Source of the DNA: Megaustenia siamemsis
Lineage: Eukaryota > Mollusca > Gastropoda > Stylommatophora > Ariophantidae
Length of the DNA stretch: 64,000 nt
Assembly (NCBI GenBank): GCA_032433765.1
Contig: JAVIAB010000092.1
Span: 63,612,493 to 63,676,492 of the forward strand
Reading direction: 5' to 3'
The translations under genes were made by a program, and so were the position numbers. Of this stretch, positions 9,358 through 20,500 are shown piece after piece; position 1 is the stretch's first letter, and each line of letters opens with the position of its first letter. The notes below the pieces were generated by a model. It saw only the letters and a program-made list of their open reading frames with translations. It was not told the DNA's origin and made no database searches.

Positions 9358-10635
9358 TTGACGTGTACAGAATCGTTATATTATTTTACTTTAACCACAT
9401 GTGCCGTTAAGCGTTCCGGGGAGGCGCTGTTTTCTATCCAAGAGTGTATCCAACTATTAGCCAACTGTTGCAACAAGATTCGATGTCTACTCTGTCACAG
9501 CCAACTAAAGAGAAAGCCAAATCCGGGAAAACTTCCACTAGCATGACATCACGGACGTGCTAGAGACGGCTGACGTAAATGTATCTATAGCCGCCTCTGC
9601 TACTCTGAAAACGTAAACAACCTAGTTGGGGGTTTTCAGGGTTTCTCATTCAGCCCTCTGTTCTTCCCTATAGTTGGCTGAGACCCATTTGACACTCAAT
9701 CTTCCGCGAGTCTTGAAGTCAGATCTTCTGTTCCTGTAGACATGACATGATAATCGAATCAAGTGTATTTCCTGTTTTCCAGTATTTTATCCAGGACATG
9801 ATTCCGCGTATTTCCAGGACAGAGTTCTAGCAGTTGTAGCAGTAAGAAAATGTGCATGAATTAGCATCATTATAAGGAAGGAGCAATGGTTAATACTTAA
9901 TATGAATCGTAGCAGCGCTGAGGTTACGGTACTCTCTTCACACTCATTTTATTATTTAAACTTAAAAAAAAAACCGTTTAAATCCCGTGTTCAAAGATGT
10001 TTTTTTTAAGTAACTCAAGATATAGAGAAGCTGATTGTGTAGCCCTATCGTAGACGGATGATAAAATACAGGTCTGGTGTTGTAGTTGAATACGCAAGAG
10101 AACCTCTCTTCGATAGTCATTTTAAAAGAATCAGACAGGTCGGTCTATGTTTGATAAAAACAACATTTCAATTATCACATAAATTATTATCACATAAACT
10201 TACGTTGGCAAACTATCTAGACGTATCTATAGATGATTGTTGGTGCTACAAAATCTGTGCACTGTGACGGTATTTGTGATGAAGACATCAAATAGAGTAG
10301 TTTATGGGTACTATCTATGTGCAACGATGATGTTCATACACATAAGAAAACTAAACATCTCATAACACTCCGGACAGTATCATCACATCGACCGATACTA
10401 TTTTTGTATTACTTATATATGTGGCTTCGAGTTGAAGTTAATATCACGCACAGTTGTTTGCCACATATACTTTAGTTCATTTACTCATGTGTATCTATCC
10501 AGGGATATAAAATACACAACAATTTCTTTTGTACATTCAAAGTGATTACATGAAATTGAGTCACAAAATAAAAATAACAATTGTGGTTGCAGATTGAATA
10601 TTGCATCTCCCAAAACTCTCAACTTTTTCAAATTA
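9358..10635. other. 3' flank of the homeobox gene, no recognised feature
   Basis: Probably holds the 3' UTR. It contains small open frames without recognisable motifs. Possible AATAAA-like signals are weak (for example near 10567). Confidence 0.4.
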
Positions 10636-11130
10636 CATGATATAATTTGCGGTCTTTTGCTCTTCTGTTCGCCTCTCCTGCTGTTATGTTTCCTAGTGTT
10701 TCTAATATTTCTTCAATCCATCTTTTTCTTGATCGGCCCTTGGGTCTGGTGTAACCGCAACGTATATTGAAGGCTCGTTGTGTTGTGCTTTTGTCTTTCT
10801 GCCTTGTCACGTGGCCAAACCATCTTTATCTATTGTTTCTGTATATTCTATGGCGAGATTATTCCTAGCTTTTTTCTCAGTTCGTCATTTATGATCTTAT
10901 CTCTCAGACTGTTTCCTGTCATTCGTCTAATACATTTCATCTCGGTAGTGGTTATTTTTCTCATTATTCTTGCCTCTAGGTTCCAGGACTGGCATTGGTA
11001 GCACAACGATAGGATGAAGATTGTATTGTTAGAGTGCTCGTTATGCCTCTAGAGTGTCTTTTTCTTGTTAGACAATAGTGGTGATAGCTGTCCAATGATT
11101 TGACAAGCTTTGTTGCATCCTTTGTAAAGA
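10636..11130 (-). mobile_element. LINE-D fragment, C-terminus
   Basis: Minus-strand reading MTRQKDKSTTQRAFN, RPKGRSRKRWIEEILETLG, NITAGEANRRAKDRKLYHVI matches the LINE-D copy at 31399-33609. Upstream parts (YRCATNASPGT, KLVKSLDSYHHYC) are in other frames. Confidence 0.8.
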
Positions 11131-11440
11131 AAAGTATTGCAACATATTTTATATACTCCGACAATACAAGAAACAATATGAAAAAAATAAATAACAATTA
11201 AAGAAATAATAATATAGGCAATGTAGAGCAACTCCGTTCGCTCATATTGTCAAATGTAAAAGCTTACGTTTTAAAATTAAGCAAAACAAAAACAAAATTG
11301 TTTGTATATTTGTGTTACAGTGTCAGTTACTGTTATTATCAAAATAAATATAAGAGTAACAAGTAAATTGATATATAATGTACATTTTAGAATATATGAA
11401 CATAACATGTTTTAAAGAACTGGTATAGAGTAAAATATAC
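11131..11440. other. No recognised feature
   Basis: AT-rich DNA without open frames or repeat matches that I can support. Confidence 0.4.
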
Positions 11441-11902
11441 TGTCCATGATTCGCTTCTACAGGTTAGAATTGGTTCTATATATAACAACGATGAACTCTA
11501 TTTCTCACTTCTATTGACATAGATTTATTGCATAAGATATTATTCATTTTCTGAAGTGCTATTTTGGCCTGAGCTATTCTGCTTTTTATTTCTGTGGACC
11601 ATCTTTCATCTGATGTTATTATCGTGTCCAAGTATTTGAAACGTTGCACTTGTTTCAGATTTGTCCTGTTTATTTTTATTTTTTTATCGGGCACATCATG
11701 AGAAGAGGAAAGTTGGAATACTTGGTTACAACTGGAAAAATACAAGGAAAGAGAGATCGCGGACGATAAAGAGAGAAAATACTAGATAGCTTGGTGTCAT
11801 GGAAAACAGTCAACAACAGAACTGATACAATGCACCGTAGATAGAAGATTGGTGAAGGACATGATAGCATACGCTAACCGATATGGCACGTAATGATGAT
11901 AG
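11441..11902. mobile_element. LINE-A copy with 5' inversion
   Basis: The left half (about 11445-11683) is minus-strand LINE-A: INRTNLKQVQRFKYLDTIIT, RIAQAKIALQKMNNILCNKS, RNRVHRCYI. The right half (about 11690-11902) is plus-strand and covers the LINE-A 3' end (GHIMRRGKLEYLVTTGKIQG to the stop and a tgatgat tail). About 60 residues between the halves are missing at the junction. This is the structure expected from twin-primed reverse transcription. Confidence 0.8.
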
Positions 11903-12100
11903 AGTAAAAAATTTACATACACATGTGTTTAATACATTGTAATAAATATGAGTAAACAAATAATTAGTTTGTTCATTTACTTTATGGCAATGTCATTATT
12001 GTGTTGGCATACCTGTTAGATGATACGTGTCTTTTTATGTGTAAAAAGAATGCATCCGTTTTATGGGTTTCAGTTGAGAAAAAATAATAATGATAAAAGT

Positions 12101-12326
12101 AAAGAGCCCCGTCACGCCAAATGACCTATAGGGAATATGGTGCTAGTGACCATACAATTTTACAGAACTTCGGCACATGATTTTTAGAGTAATGTGGTCG
12201 GTAAAGCCCGTGCCGCTTTACTTTCCCAGAACAAAATCCTGTAGCCATTTAAGGCCGGAACCCGGAAGCCGCCGATCTCTTGTCCTTTGTAGCCCAGTTC
12301 ACTAACCACTGAGTTATCGCGGCTCC
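12101..12326 (-). mobile_element. SINE-S1 copy
   Basis: Full-length minus-strand copy of a tRNA-derived SINE. In SINE orientation the head is ggagccgcgataactcagtg, a B-box region follows (degraded here), then the body with 'accacattac', 'catgtgccgaag', 'ggtcactag' and 'gtgacggggctctt'. About 15% diverged from its siblings by eye. Confidence 0.85.
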
Positions 12327-12448
12327 ATAATGATAATTACATGAGCAGATAAATTCGTGTGATATTAAATTTAACAGTTGAATTAGTGAAACAGGCTCCA
12401 GCTTGTATAACTGAATACACATACACAAACACACACAAAATGAAACAT

Positions 12449-12455
<7 letters not shown>

Positions 12456-12516
<61 letters not shown>
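12456..12516. repeat. (GA)n microsatellite
   Basis: About 30 uninterrupted GA units. Confidence 0.98.
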
Positions 12517-12518
<2 letters not shown>

Positions 12519-12787
12519 TGTAAATGGTTTCGTTAAGATTGAATAATTGTTTCCTTCAGTAATTCATGAGAAATTGTTACACAATTGCAAAGTTTATACA
12601 AACTGAAACAATGATGAAATCACAGTTAGTAATTAAAATAACTGGAGCTGATTCCTAAAGAAGGCAGACCTCGAGAAAGCTGAAGTGAGATAACGATGCA
12701 ACTATACCACATGACAATGGTTTAGACCACAATGAATGCGCCTCTGCTAGAATATTCTAGTTCCCTTGTCTTCAGAAAGAATATTTG

Positions 12788-13195
12788 TCATTGTTGAGGG
12801 CCGTCTCCGCATCGAAAGTTGGCTACCACGGAATACCATTCCACTCTGCCTCTTGTTTTGATAGTGCGAGTACAAGTCATATGCTGACTTGTCCATTTTT
12901 TTATATTACTCGTCGATTTTAGTCTTGGTCTGCCTCTGCCTCTTTTACCTTGTATTTTCCCTTCCAAGATTAATTTTAGTATGCTGCTATGTCTTTTAAC
13001 ATACCCCAAGAATCTCATTTGTCTTGTTTGAATTGTGTTTAGTAGTTCTCTTTTCATTTTTACTTGTTTTAAGACTTCATCGTTTGTTTTCTTTTTTTTT
13101 CCATCCATTTTTCCTTATGCTTCTATAAATCCACATTTCAAAGGTATCAATTTTCTGTTCTGTTCGGACATAAGTTTCTCTCCATGGCTTTCTTT
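12788..13195 (-). mobile_element. LINE-C fragment, 3' end
   Basis: The minus-strand reading contains MRFLGYVKRHSSILKLILEG, KIQGKRGRGRPRLKSTSNIK and ANFRCGDGPQQ, the LINE-C C-terminus. The frame is open for 106 residues but truncated at both ends. Confidence 0.85.
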
Positions 13196-13239
13196 GGTAT
13201 AGTACGTGATGAAGTTCCAATCTCTTTTACAGTCAGCCA

Positions 13240-13520
13240 GATTCGTCTTTATCCCGTGTGTTACCGGGGCCTCATTATGAGGGAGGTAAAGAATAGTGAC
13301 ACTGTGACCTTCCAGGCATGTCGTAAGAGGCGACTAAGGAGATTGATCGATGGCTTGAAAAGCTGTCATTGTAAAAAGTATTGTTATGGAAACAGCGCCA
13401 TAGATTTTAGATCAGTGATCTCTGCAATATGTGTCATTTTGGCATGCAAGGTTTCTGTTTTTGAGATTGTGGTTCTGCCCTATGTGCCGTCTTCGGCTCG
13501 AAAGGACAATAGATAGATAG
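13240..13520 (+). repeat. Dispersed repeat R1
   Basis: Contains 'ccggggcctcattatgaggg', 'ccaggcatgtcgtaagaggc' and 'tgccgtcttcggctcgaaag'. The first two blocks recur on the minus strand at 40610-40750. Probably a SINE or MITE-type element; the ends are not defined. Confidence 0.55.
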
Positions 13521-13530
13521 ATATTCATCT

Positions 13531-13768
13531 TTGGGAGCAGCGATAGCTCAGTGGTTTGGACTCAAAGGACAAGAGGTAGGGTTCGATCCCAACCGACGGC
13601 TTCCGGGTTCACCCAGCCTTAAATAGTTACCGGATTTTTTCTGGGAAAGTAAAGCACCACGGACATAATACCGACCACATTACCCCAAAAATCATGTCTC
13701 GAAAAATTATGGTCATTAACACCATATTCCCTATACGCCACTTGGCGTGACGGGGCTCTTTACCTTTT
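13531..13768 (+). mobile_element. SINE-S1 copy
   Basis: Head gcagcgatagctcagtggtt (A-box-like) and gggttcgatcccaacc (B-box-like), then the body to gtgacggggctctttac. Full length with one small head deletion. Confidence 0.9.
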
Positions 13769-14624
13769 AATTTCTTTTACTTATATTCGTCTTTTGTGTC
13801 CTGAATATGCCTTTTGTGTACCACACACTTTGCTGTTTTTGCTTTCTGAGCCGTTGATCACTTCTGATTCTATCGCCACATCTATCGCCACATACTTTGT
13901 GCATTCGGGGTGGACATTCCTGGAAGGCGTGATTGTTGTCTAAATAGCATAGTAGAAAAATAATGCCTGCCGAACCGCGAACACACGTTGGCCTATCGAT
14001 GATTGGTGAACACATAGACACAAGAAAAATAAATAATATTCCACTGAATTATCAATAAAGTTCACAGTCCATCCGCTCGTCAGAAGTAAACATAACTACA
14101 GCGGGGAATAGCAGCTCTTTATTTCATAATGAGACTATCGCACAAATCGCTTAAATACATCAGCAAGAGCCGAGTCAGAAAAACTATCTACACACAACCG
14201 CCATGGCACCGCGACTCCTCAGGCCTCGTGATAGATCTAGAAATAATATAGGAAGTGGGAAAGAAGAAAATGAAGAAGAAATAAATAAGAAGTTATTATG
14301 AAAAGGACGTGAGAGTGTTGCAAAAATTGATAGGGGAATCCAATAACACAAGCAAAGTATTCTTATTGGGATAGAAATATTCAGAGAAGAAAACAAACTG
14401 ACAAAACTTAGAGAAAAGATAAAGTAAACTCACAAAGTGATTAAGAGTAGGACAAACCTAATATAATTCTTAAAATTCTGTATAATTATGTGTTAACCAC
14501 ACGATAACAAAATACAGGCGGAGTTGTGAGATGCAGTAAAGTTGCAATGATCTGTAATATGTTTAGTAATATCTGCTTGGATGAAACATGAAGTATCGGA
14601 ACTTAAAGCAGGTAAATTGGCTCA
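13769..14624. other. No recognised feature
   Basis: Moderate-complexity DNA. Open frames at 13767-14021 and 14184-14396 (minus) show no family motif. Confidence 0.4.
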
Positions 14625-15456
14625 TATTATTAGTATTGACATATAATTGACTGTTATTAGTGTTGACATAACACTCACTGTTTGACGTTATTAGTGTTGA
14701 CATAACACTCACTGTTTGACGTTATTAGTGTTGACATAATATTCACATGTTAACGTCATTAGTGTTGACATAACACTCCCTGTTTGACGTTATTAGTGTT
14801 GACATAACACTCACTGTTTGACGTTATTAGTGTTGACATAACACTCACTGTTTGACGTTATTAGTGTTGACATAACACTCACTGTTTGACGTTATTAGTG
14901 TTGACATAACACTCACTGTTTGACGTTATTAGTGTTGACATAATATTCACAATTTAACGTCATTAGTGTTGACATAACACTCCCTGTTTGACGTTATTAG
15001 TGTTGACATAACACTCACTGTTTGACGTTATTAGTGTTGACATAACACTCCCTGTTTGACGTTATTAGTGTTGACATAACACTCCCTGTTTGACTTTATT
15101 AGTGTTGACATAACACTCACTGTTTGACGTTATTAGTGTTGACATAACACTCACTGTTTGACGTTATTAGTGTTGACATAACACTCACTGTTTGACGTTA
15201 TTAGTGTTGACATAATATTCACTGTTTGACGTTATTAGTGTTGACATAACACTCACTGTTTGACGTTATTAGTGTTGACATAATATTCACAATTTAACGT
15301 CATTAGTGTTGACATAACACTCCCTGTTTGACGTTATTAGTGTTGACATAACACTCACTGTTTGACGTTATTAGTGTTGACATAACACTCCCTGTTTGAC
15401 GTTATTAGTGTTGACATAACACTCCCTGTTTGACGTTATTAGTGTTGACATAACAA
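14625..15456. repeat. Minisatellite, 34 bp unit, about 24 copies
   Basis: The unit contains gttattagtgttgacataac and actcactgtttgac. Each unit holds an inverted repeat agtgtt-gacat-aacact able to form a 6 bp stem. Variant units with taatattcac and ttaacgtcat recur at about 14740, 14940 and 15280, suggesting higher-order duplication. Confidence 0.95.
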
Positions 15457-15486
15457 CTTTATGGATTTTCTGCCTGCTTGTAACTG

Positions 15487-16185
15487 ATCATCATCATGTG
15501 CTATATCGATTGACATAGGTGATCATGTTCTCCCGCAATTCTCTGTCCTCAGTGCATCGTATCAACTTTGTAGTTGACTGTTTATTGTGACATGACACTA
15601 AGCTATCTTTGTTGCCTGCGATCTCTCTTTCCCTGTATTTTGCCAGTTGTAACTAAGTATTCCAACTTTCCTCTTCTCATGACGTGCCCGCAAATAATGG
15701 GTGTTTTTTTTCTGATATTTTTGACAAGCTCTCTTTTCGTGTTGGCCTCGTTGAGAATTTCACGCGCTTTGTTGCTTTAGCTGTCCTGGCATCTCCCAAC
15801 ATTCTTATGAGATTTCCTATCACTGTGGCCTCGGTCGTCTTTTCATTTGTTTGTCCCTGATTCACTTCCACGAGTTAGAACTGGCTCTTTATAATACCGA
15901 CGAACTCTCTTTCTCACTTCTAGTTGCATAAATTTATACAAGATTTTTTTTTTTTTTTAATTCTGAAATGCTAATTTGCCCTGAGCTATTTTGCTTTTTA
16001 TTTCTACTATGTACTTTCCGTCTAATATTATTATTTTGCCCAAATGTATCTTTTGAGGCTTTGCATTTGTTTCAGATTTATCCAGCTTATTTTTATTTTG
16101 CATTACGGTAATGATTTATTTCTCAAAATGACATTCACCTCTGATTTCTTACTATTAAGGTTGAGGGTGTAACAAGTATTGCTCA
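15487..16185 (-). mobile_element. LINE-A fragment
   Basis: A minus-strand copy that starts with the 3' end (atcatcatcatgtgctatatc) and extends through the C-terminal region toward the reverse transcriptase. It is heavily frameshifted and more diverged than the 53-55 kb copy. Confidence 0.8.
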
Positions 16186-16504
16186 CATTTCACATGGCAG
16201 CTTATAACATGACAGTATTCTTGCTTGTCTCTTCTCTGTTGTTATCCTGTATAAGATATTTTAAAAAGCACATAAATTACACAGGTCTCACATATCCTTT
16301 ATTTAGTTCCGGTAATGTACTGTGTTCATCTTCATAATTTGTTTAACAACAATTTTGGTAAAAAGTTTTATTCTTTTGATTGTATTTGTTATCGCAATTC
16401 TCATCTCCCTCCCCCATTTTGAATGTTTGTTGTCTATCAGGTATGTAAATGTGCCTGTTAGCGCTACTTGCAAATCAGATATGTGGAAATATGTTTTTTT
16501 TTTT

Positions 16505-16920
16505 TTATTTAACAAAGTAACATATGTGTGTGTGTGTGTTTTTTTTTAATTTAACAAAGTAACATATGTGTGTGTGTGTTTTTTTTTTAATTTAACAAAG
16601 TAACATATGTGTGTGTGTGTGTTTTTTTTTAATTTAACAAAGTAACATATGTGTGTGTGTTTTTTTTTTAATTTAACAAAGTAACATATGTGTGTGTGTT
16701 TTTTTTTTTTTTAAATTTAACAAAGTAACATATGTGTGTGTGTTTTTTTTTTTTTCCATCCGACTTGTTAATCGTATACGGGAACAAGTATACAAATATA
16801 TCTGTTAACGCTATTTTCAAATCAGACATGTGGAAAGCTATTTTTTTTAAATTTAACACAGTAACATTTGTGTGTGTGTGTGTGCTTTTTTCAATCCAAC
16901 TTGTTAACCGTATACAGGAT
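16505..16920. repeat. Tandem repeat of about 42 bp with TG and T runs, inside a larger duplication
   Basis: Six copies of a unit made of taacaaagtaacatatg, (TG)n, a T-run and aattt lie at 16505-16760. Sequences at 16440-16500 and 16795-16860 are similar (both contain 'caaatcaga.atgtggaaa'), so a segment of about 350 bp was duplicated around the array. Confidence 0.85.
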
Positions 16921-17209
16921 CTGTAATGTCACTACAGTTGAGAGTCCTCAAACAACTGTCGTCATTGTATCTTCAGAAAAATAAAACTCAAAAGCAATCT
17001 CGCATTGACTTCGTTCTACAGCCAAGAAAGAAACTGAAAAACATAGTTGGACGCGTCATGTTGGATTCAGGCAGATATGTTTAAACTTCTGAAGACGTCC
17101 CGTACATATTAACATTCTTGTACAAAATACAACATTACAACTTCTTCCTCTCTACATCCATTTTAGATAAGGAGGATTGTGAGTTGGGGGAGGGGGGGGA
17201 AGGAGAGAC

Positions 17210-17400
17210 TATGTGGTTTATAGGTAAAACTTCGGCCTCTTGACAAGAAGATCTCGGGTTTTAACCCAGCCACGGGCAGGTGAAAATGTTTCTATTGGAA
17301 TTAGTTGTTTCTTCGTGGCTCTGACCTCCCCTGGTAGTGGGGAGTGAGAATTGATGTCTGGCCATGCTGTAAACTAGCGACACAGCGCACTAGCGCCCAC
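17210..17400 (+). repeat. Possible tRNA-like SINE
   Basis: A-box-like gtttataggtaaaac and B-box-like cgggttttaaccc are about 35 bp apart, followed by a GC-richer body (gacctcccctggtagtgggg). No second copy is seen in the window. Confidence 0.4.
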
Positions 17401-17433
17401 AGAATTAGCGAACGCTAAGAAGACAATAAGTGT

Positions 17434-17709
17434 GATGAAATATATGTGGATCATGAAATATCTGTGGATCATGAAATATCTTTGGATCATGAAATATCTG
17501 TTGATCATGGAATATCTGTCGATCATGAAATATCTGTGGATCATGGAATATCTGTGGATCATGAAATATCTGTGGATCATGAAATGTCTGTGGATCATGA
17601 AATATCTGTGGATCATGGAATATCTGTCGATCATGAAATATCTGTGGATCATGGAATATCTGTGGATCATGAAATATCTGTGGATCATGGAATATCTGTG
17701 GATCATGAA
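17434..17709. repeat. Minisatellite, 18 bp unit, about 15 copies
   Basis: The unit is tgtggatcatgaaatatc with few variants (ggaatatc, tcgatc). It reads as 6-residue repeats in every frame (DHEISV, IMKYLW, MIHRYF on the complement), so its long frames carry no evidence of a gene. Confidence 0.95.
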
Positions 17710-17712
17710 AGC

Positions 17713-18720
17713 AAGCAAAAACCAAACAATACCACAAGTAAAGTTGAAGATGAAGAAAACATTAAAAAAAAGAAAAAAAAACTGTTGTACAAAATTGTTA
17801 AAATTCCCATTGACATAACTCTAATACCATCTGTACAAAGCCATTATTATATTGAATGTAAGTTATTTAACCATAAATATTTGTCTTCTGTTTTAACTGC
17901 TGTTGTGGCGTATTTCTTCCTTTTTTTTTTATTAGTGATATCTATGTGCATAAAACAGACATTTCATCCAGAATTAATTTATTTTTCCCTTCTTTGTAAT
18001 GTCTTTCCCTATTTTTATCAAATATCTTTTTTTTTTATTTTTTTATTTTGCTTTTACCATTAAATATGAACATTAGTAAGATGTCTTAAACTTTAAAAAA
18101 GAAGTTTTACTACCTTACTTTCTTCATCCTTGCAATGGATTCTGTGTTACACTTGTCGTGTAGATATACATAATTACAGTAATTTGCACCATAATCTCAA
18201 AATATCTCTTTCTACGTTTACACTCTTACCCTCTATTTTTCCCTAGCTTGGGCTGTCTTTATTTTTTGTTTCTCAGAGAAAAATATTATTCTTGACATTG
18301 AAATGATAAAAAAAAACAACAGACAACTTCTTGTCTTATAGCCTCAAAATCACTTCTGATATATATTCTTATCATCCTATTTCCTCCTACTTTACGTCTT
18401 TTATTACCATTACAAAAATGTAACGTTTATCTTTTAAATGTACATGCATACTACTTTTTGCTTATAATCTTATGTTTCTTTACAAATGTTTTTTTCTTAA
18501 CTTACCATCTACATACAACCATTTCTATATTTCCATGAAAAAAAAGCTTCTGAATATAGCTGCACATCATGATTTGACTTATTACCTCCCATTGTCCCTT
18601 TCTTTCCATATATTCGCAGTTGTACTCTTTTAGCCTTCCCTATAATGTCTTCCACTTGTCATGCGCTGTTTAAATGTATTATACAATTATGTTGTACATA
18701 CATAATGTAATGTGCCTAAG
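17713..18720. other. No recognised feature
   Basis: About 1 kb of AT-rich, T-run-rich DNA. The frame running out of the 18 bp array to 18063 has no motif. Confidence 0.4.
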
Positions 18721-18722
18721 GC

Positions 18723-18790
<68 letters not shown>

Positions 18791-18791
18791 G
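18723..18791. repeat. (CAT)n microsatellite, LINE-G tail
   Basis: About 23 CAT units directly abut the LINE-G 3' end. On the minus strand this is an (ATG)n tail like those of the other LINE families, here expanded. Confidence 0.9.
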
Positions 18792-19360
18792 TAAGGGCAC
18801 ATGTCCTTTGCAGAATGTTGCATTCACTACAGCCTGTCTAAAAGAGCATTTATCTATAGCCAGATCTCCCACTTCTATTGCTGTCATGTTTAAGATCCCT
18901 TAGATGTCCTGAAACAACCTTCTTCTTGGTCTGCCCCTGATGCGTCGCCCAGAAACAGTGCCTTCCATTAGGCTCTATTTTTCTTTCCAGCCCGCTGTGT
19001 CTTTTGACATGGCCATATTATTTCTATTTCCTTTGTAGAATGGTGTTTGTAAGCCTCTTATTTTTACTGTTTAATTTTTTAAATACGTCTTTATTTGTCT
19101 TTTTCATTATTCAAGATAATTTGAGAATTTTTCTGTAGTATTTTGTTCGAATGAATAATTTTCCTTCTTTGCTGTTTGCGAGATTTTCTGCGATTAACAA
19201 TGGCACACAATGCCAAAAATGCCTATATATCAAGCTTCCATTGCTTTTCCTTCTTTGCTGTTTGCGAGACTTTCTGCGATTAACAATGGCACACAATGCC
19301 AAAAATGCCTATATATCAAGCTTCCATTGCTTTTCTTCCTCACCTAAAATGGCTTCCATA
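18792..19360 (-). mobile_element. LINE-G fragment with internal 86 bp duplication
   Basis: The minus-strand frames read ...EGTVSGRRIRGRPRRRLFQDI and NATFCKGHVPL, typical of a LINE C-terminus. A second copy lies at 59390-59965. The segment at 19159-19244 is repeated nearly perfectly at 19245-19330. Confidence 0.75.
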
Positions 19361-19564
19361 TTTTTTAACTTTTTTGTAATTTAATGCAAAAACCGTATGA
19401 CAACAATGAACATGTTTATTTTAACATTGGCTACAGTTTCGCAAGGATATCCTATGCCTGTCTATTTTTATTACTCTTATTCACTATTTGTATTTTCGCC
19501 TGTCTACCTGTTAACCGAACTTTGAAAATGATTAGGATAATGGTTGTTTCATTGTAATAACGTT

Positions 19565-19780
19565 CATTTAAAAATGTTCAGTTGATAAGACGTCGTTCCC
19601 CAAACTAGGAGGACACGGGTTCGAATCCCGGTAAGGTCAAATATTTTTCTTTCAATCGATGGTGAAATAAAAACTCAGACCTGAACAATACGTGGCGACT
19701 GCTGAGGACAAAGGGGCTTTATTCTCCTTCCTATTTGGTCCCATCCCCCGACAAACCCCAGTGATGAGATAATGCCGTAA
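19565..19780 (+). repeat. tRNA-like SINE
   Basis: A-box-like gttcagttgataagacg and B-box-like gggttcgaatcccgg are about 35 bp apart. The acceptor and anticodon stems do not close as a tRNA, so this is a SINE head with a body to about 19780. Confidence 0.5.
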
Positions 19781-20384
19781 AGATATATTCATATTTTTAA
19801 AATTATTGTAAACAGATTTGTCTCTTGTCTTGTTATGCTTAGCCTTCGTTCTTGTGTCCTACCTACACAACGGTTATCCGTACCTCAATCTCAAACATTT
19901 TTCTGTAGCTTCTATTTCAGCGTGTAGCAGTAGAAACTCGTAATGCGGACCATTGTGACCAAGTATAGTCCGGATATTCCAAAATCTGGATAATCAATGA
20001 CTTACTATTAGTAATAAAATAATTGATGTTTTTACATGAATACAGAAAACATGTTTGAAAACATAAAGTGTCACATCAAATAACACTAGCATAGCTTGCA
20101 TTTACTAATATGAATATTGAAAATAATAAATATCATTAGAAACATGTGTGTTCAGCACCAGAACTAGGTTTTTATATTTTAAAAAAAGTTTTAATTGTAA
20201 TTTGGACTAAATGTATTTCTTTTCGTTTCGTATCGCACATGAAAAAGTTAACCACTTCAAATATCTGGACTCCACTGACACTGACGAATATCAAAAGCTA
20301 TTTCTGTTCTAAGTTTAAATATGAAATGCATCATAAATAAATTATTCAGAAATGAAGAACTTACAAAAAAAAAAAGCTAGGAAT

Positions 20385-20500
20385 AATTTTCGCCGCTTAA
20401 TGCATAAAGAAACAACAGGTAAAATGGCGTGGCCACGCGATAAGACATAAAGACCAAAATACAACACAACGAGCCTTTAGCAAAAGTTTAAATAAGCCAA
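20385..20500 (+). mobile_element. LINE-D fragment
   Basis: Plus-strand segment similar to the LINE-D C-terminus: 'ggtaaaatggcgtggccacg' corresponds to 'gataaaatggtttggccacg' on the minus strand at 31570-31600. It is short and diverged. Confidence 0.55.

Noticed and set aside
17432..18063. 128- and 205-residue frames with DHEISV or IMKYLW repeats
   Set aside because: The 18 bp array is open in many frames on both strands. The tail after the array has no motif.
18712..18903. Poly-histidine small protein
   Set aside because: A (CAT)n microsatellite that is the expanded tail of a minus-strand LINE.
19570..19640. Functional tRNA gene
   Set aside because: Box A and B are recognisable but the acceptor and anticodon stems do not pair, and SINE-like sequence follows. 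The tRNA-like spots at 26815, 34400, 39930 and the SINE-S1 heads were rejected as genes likewise.
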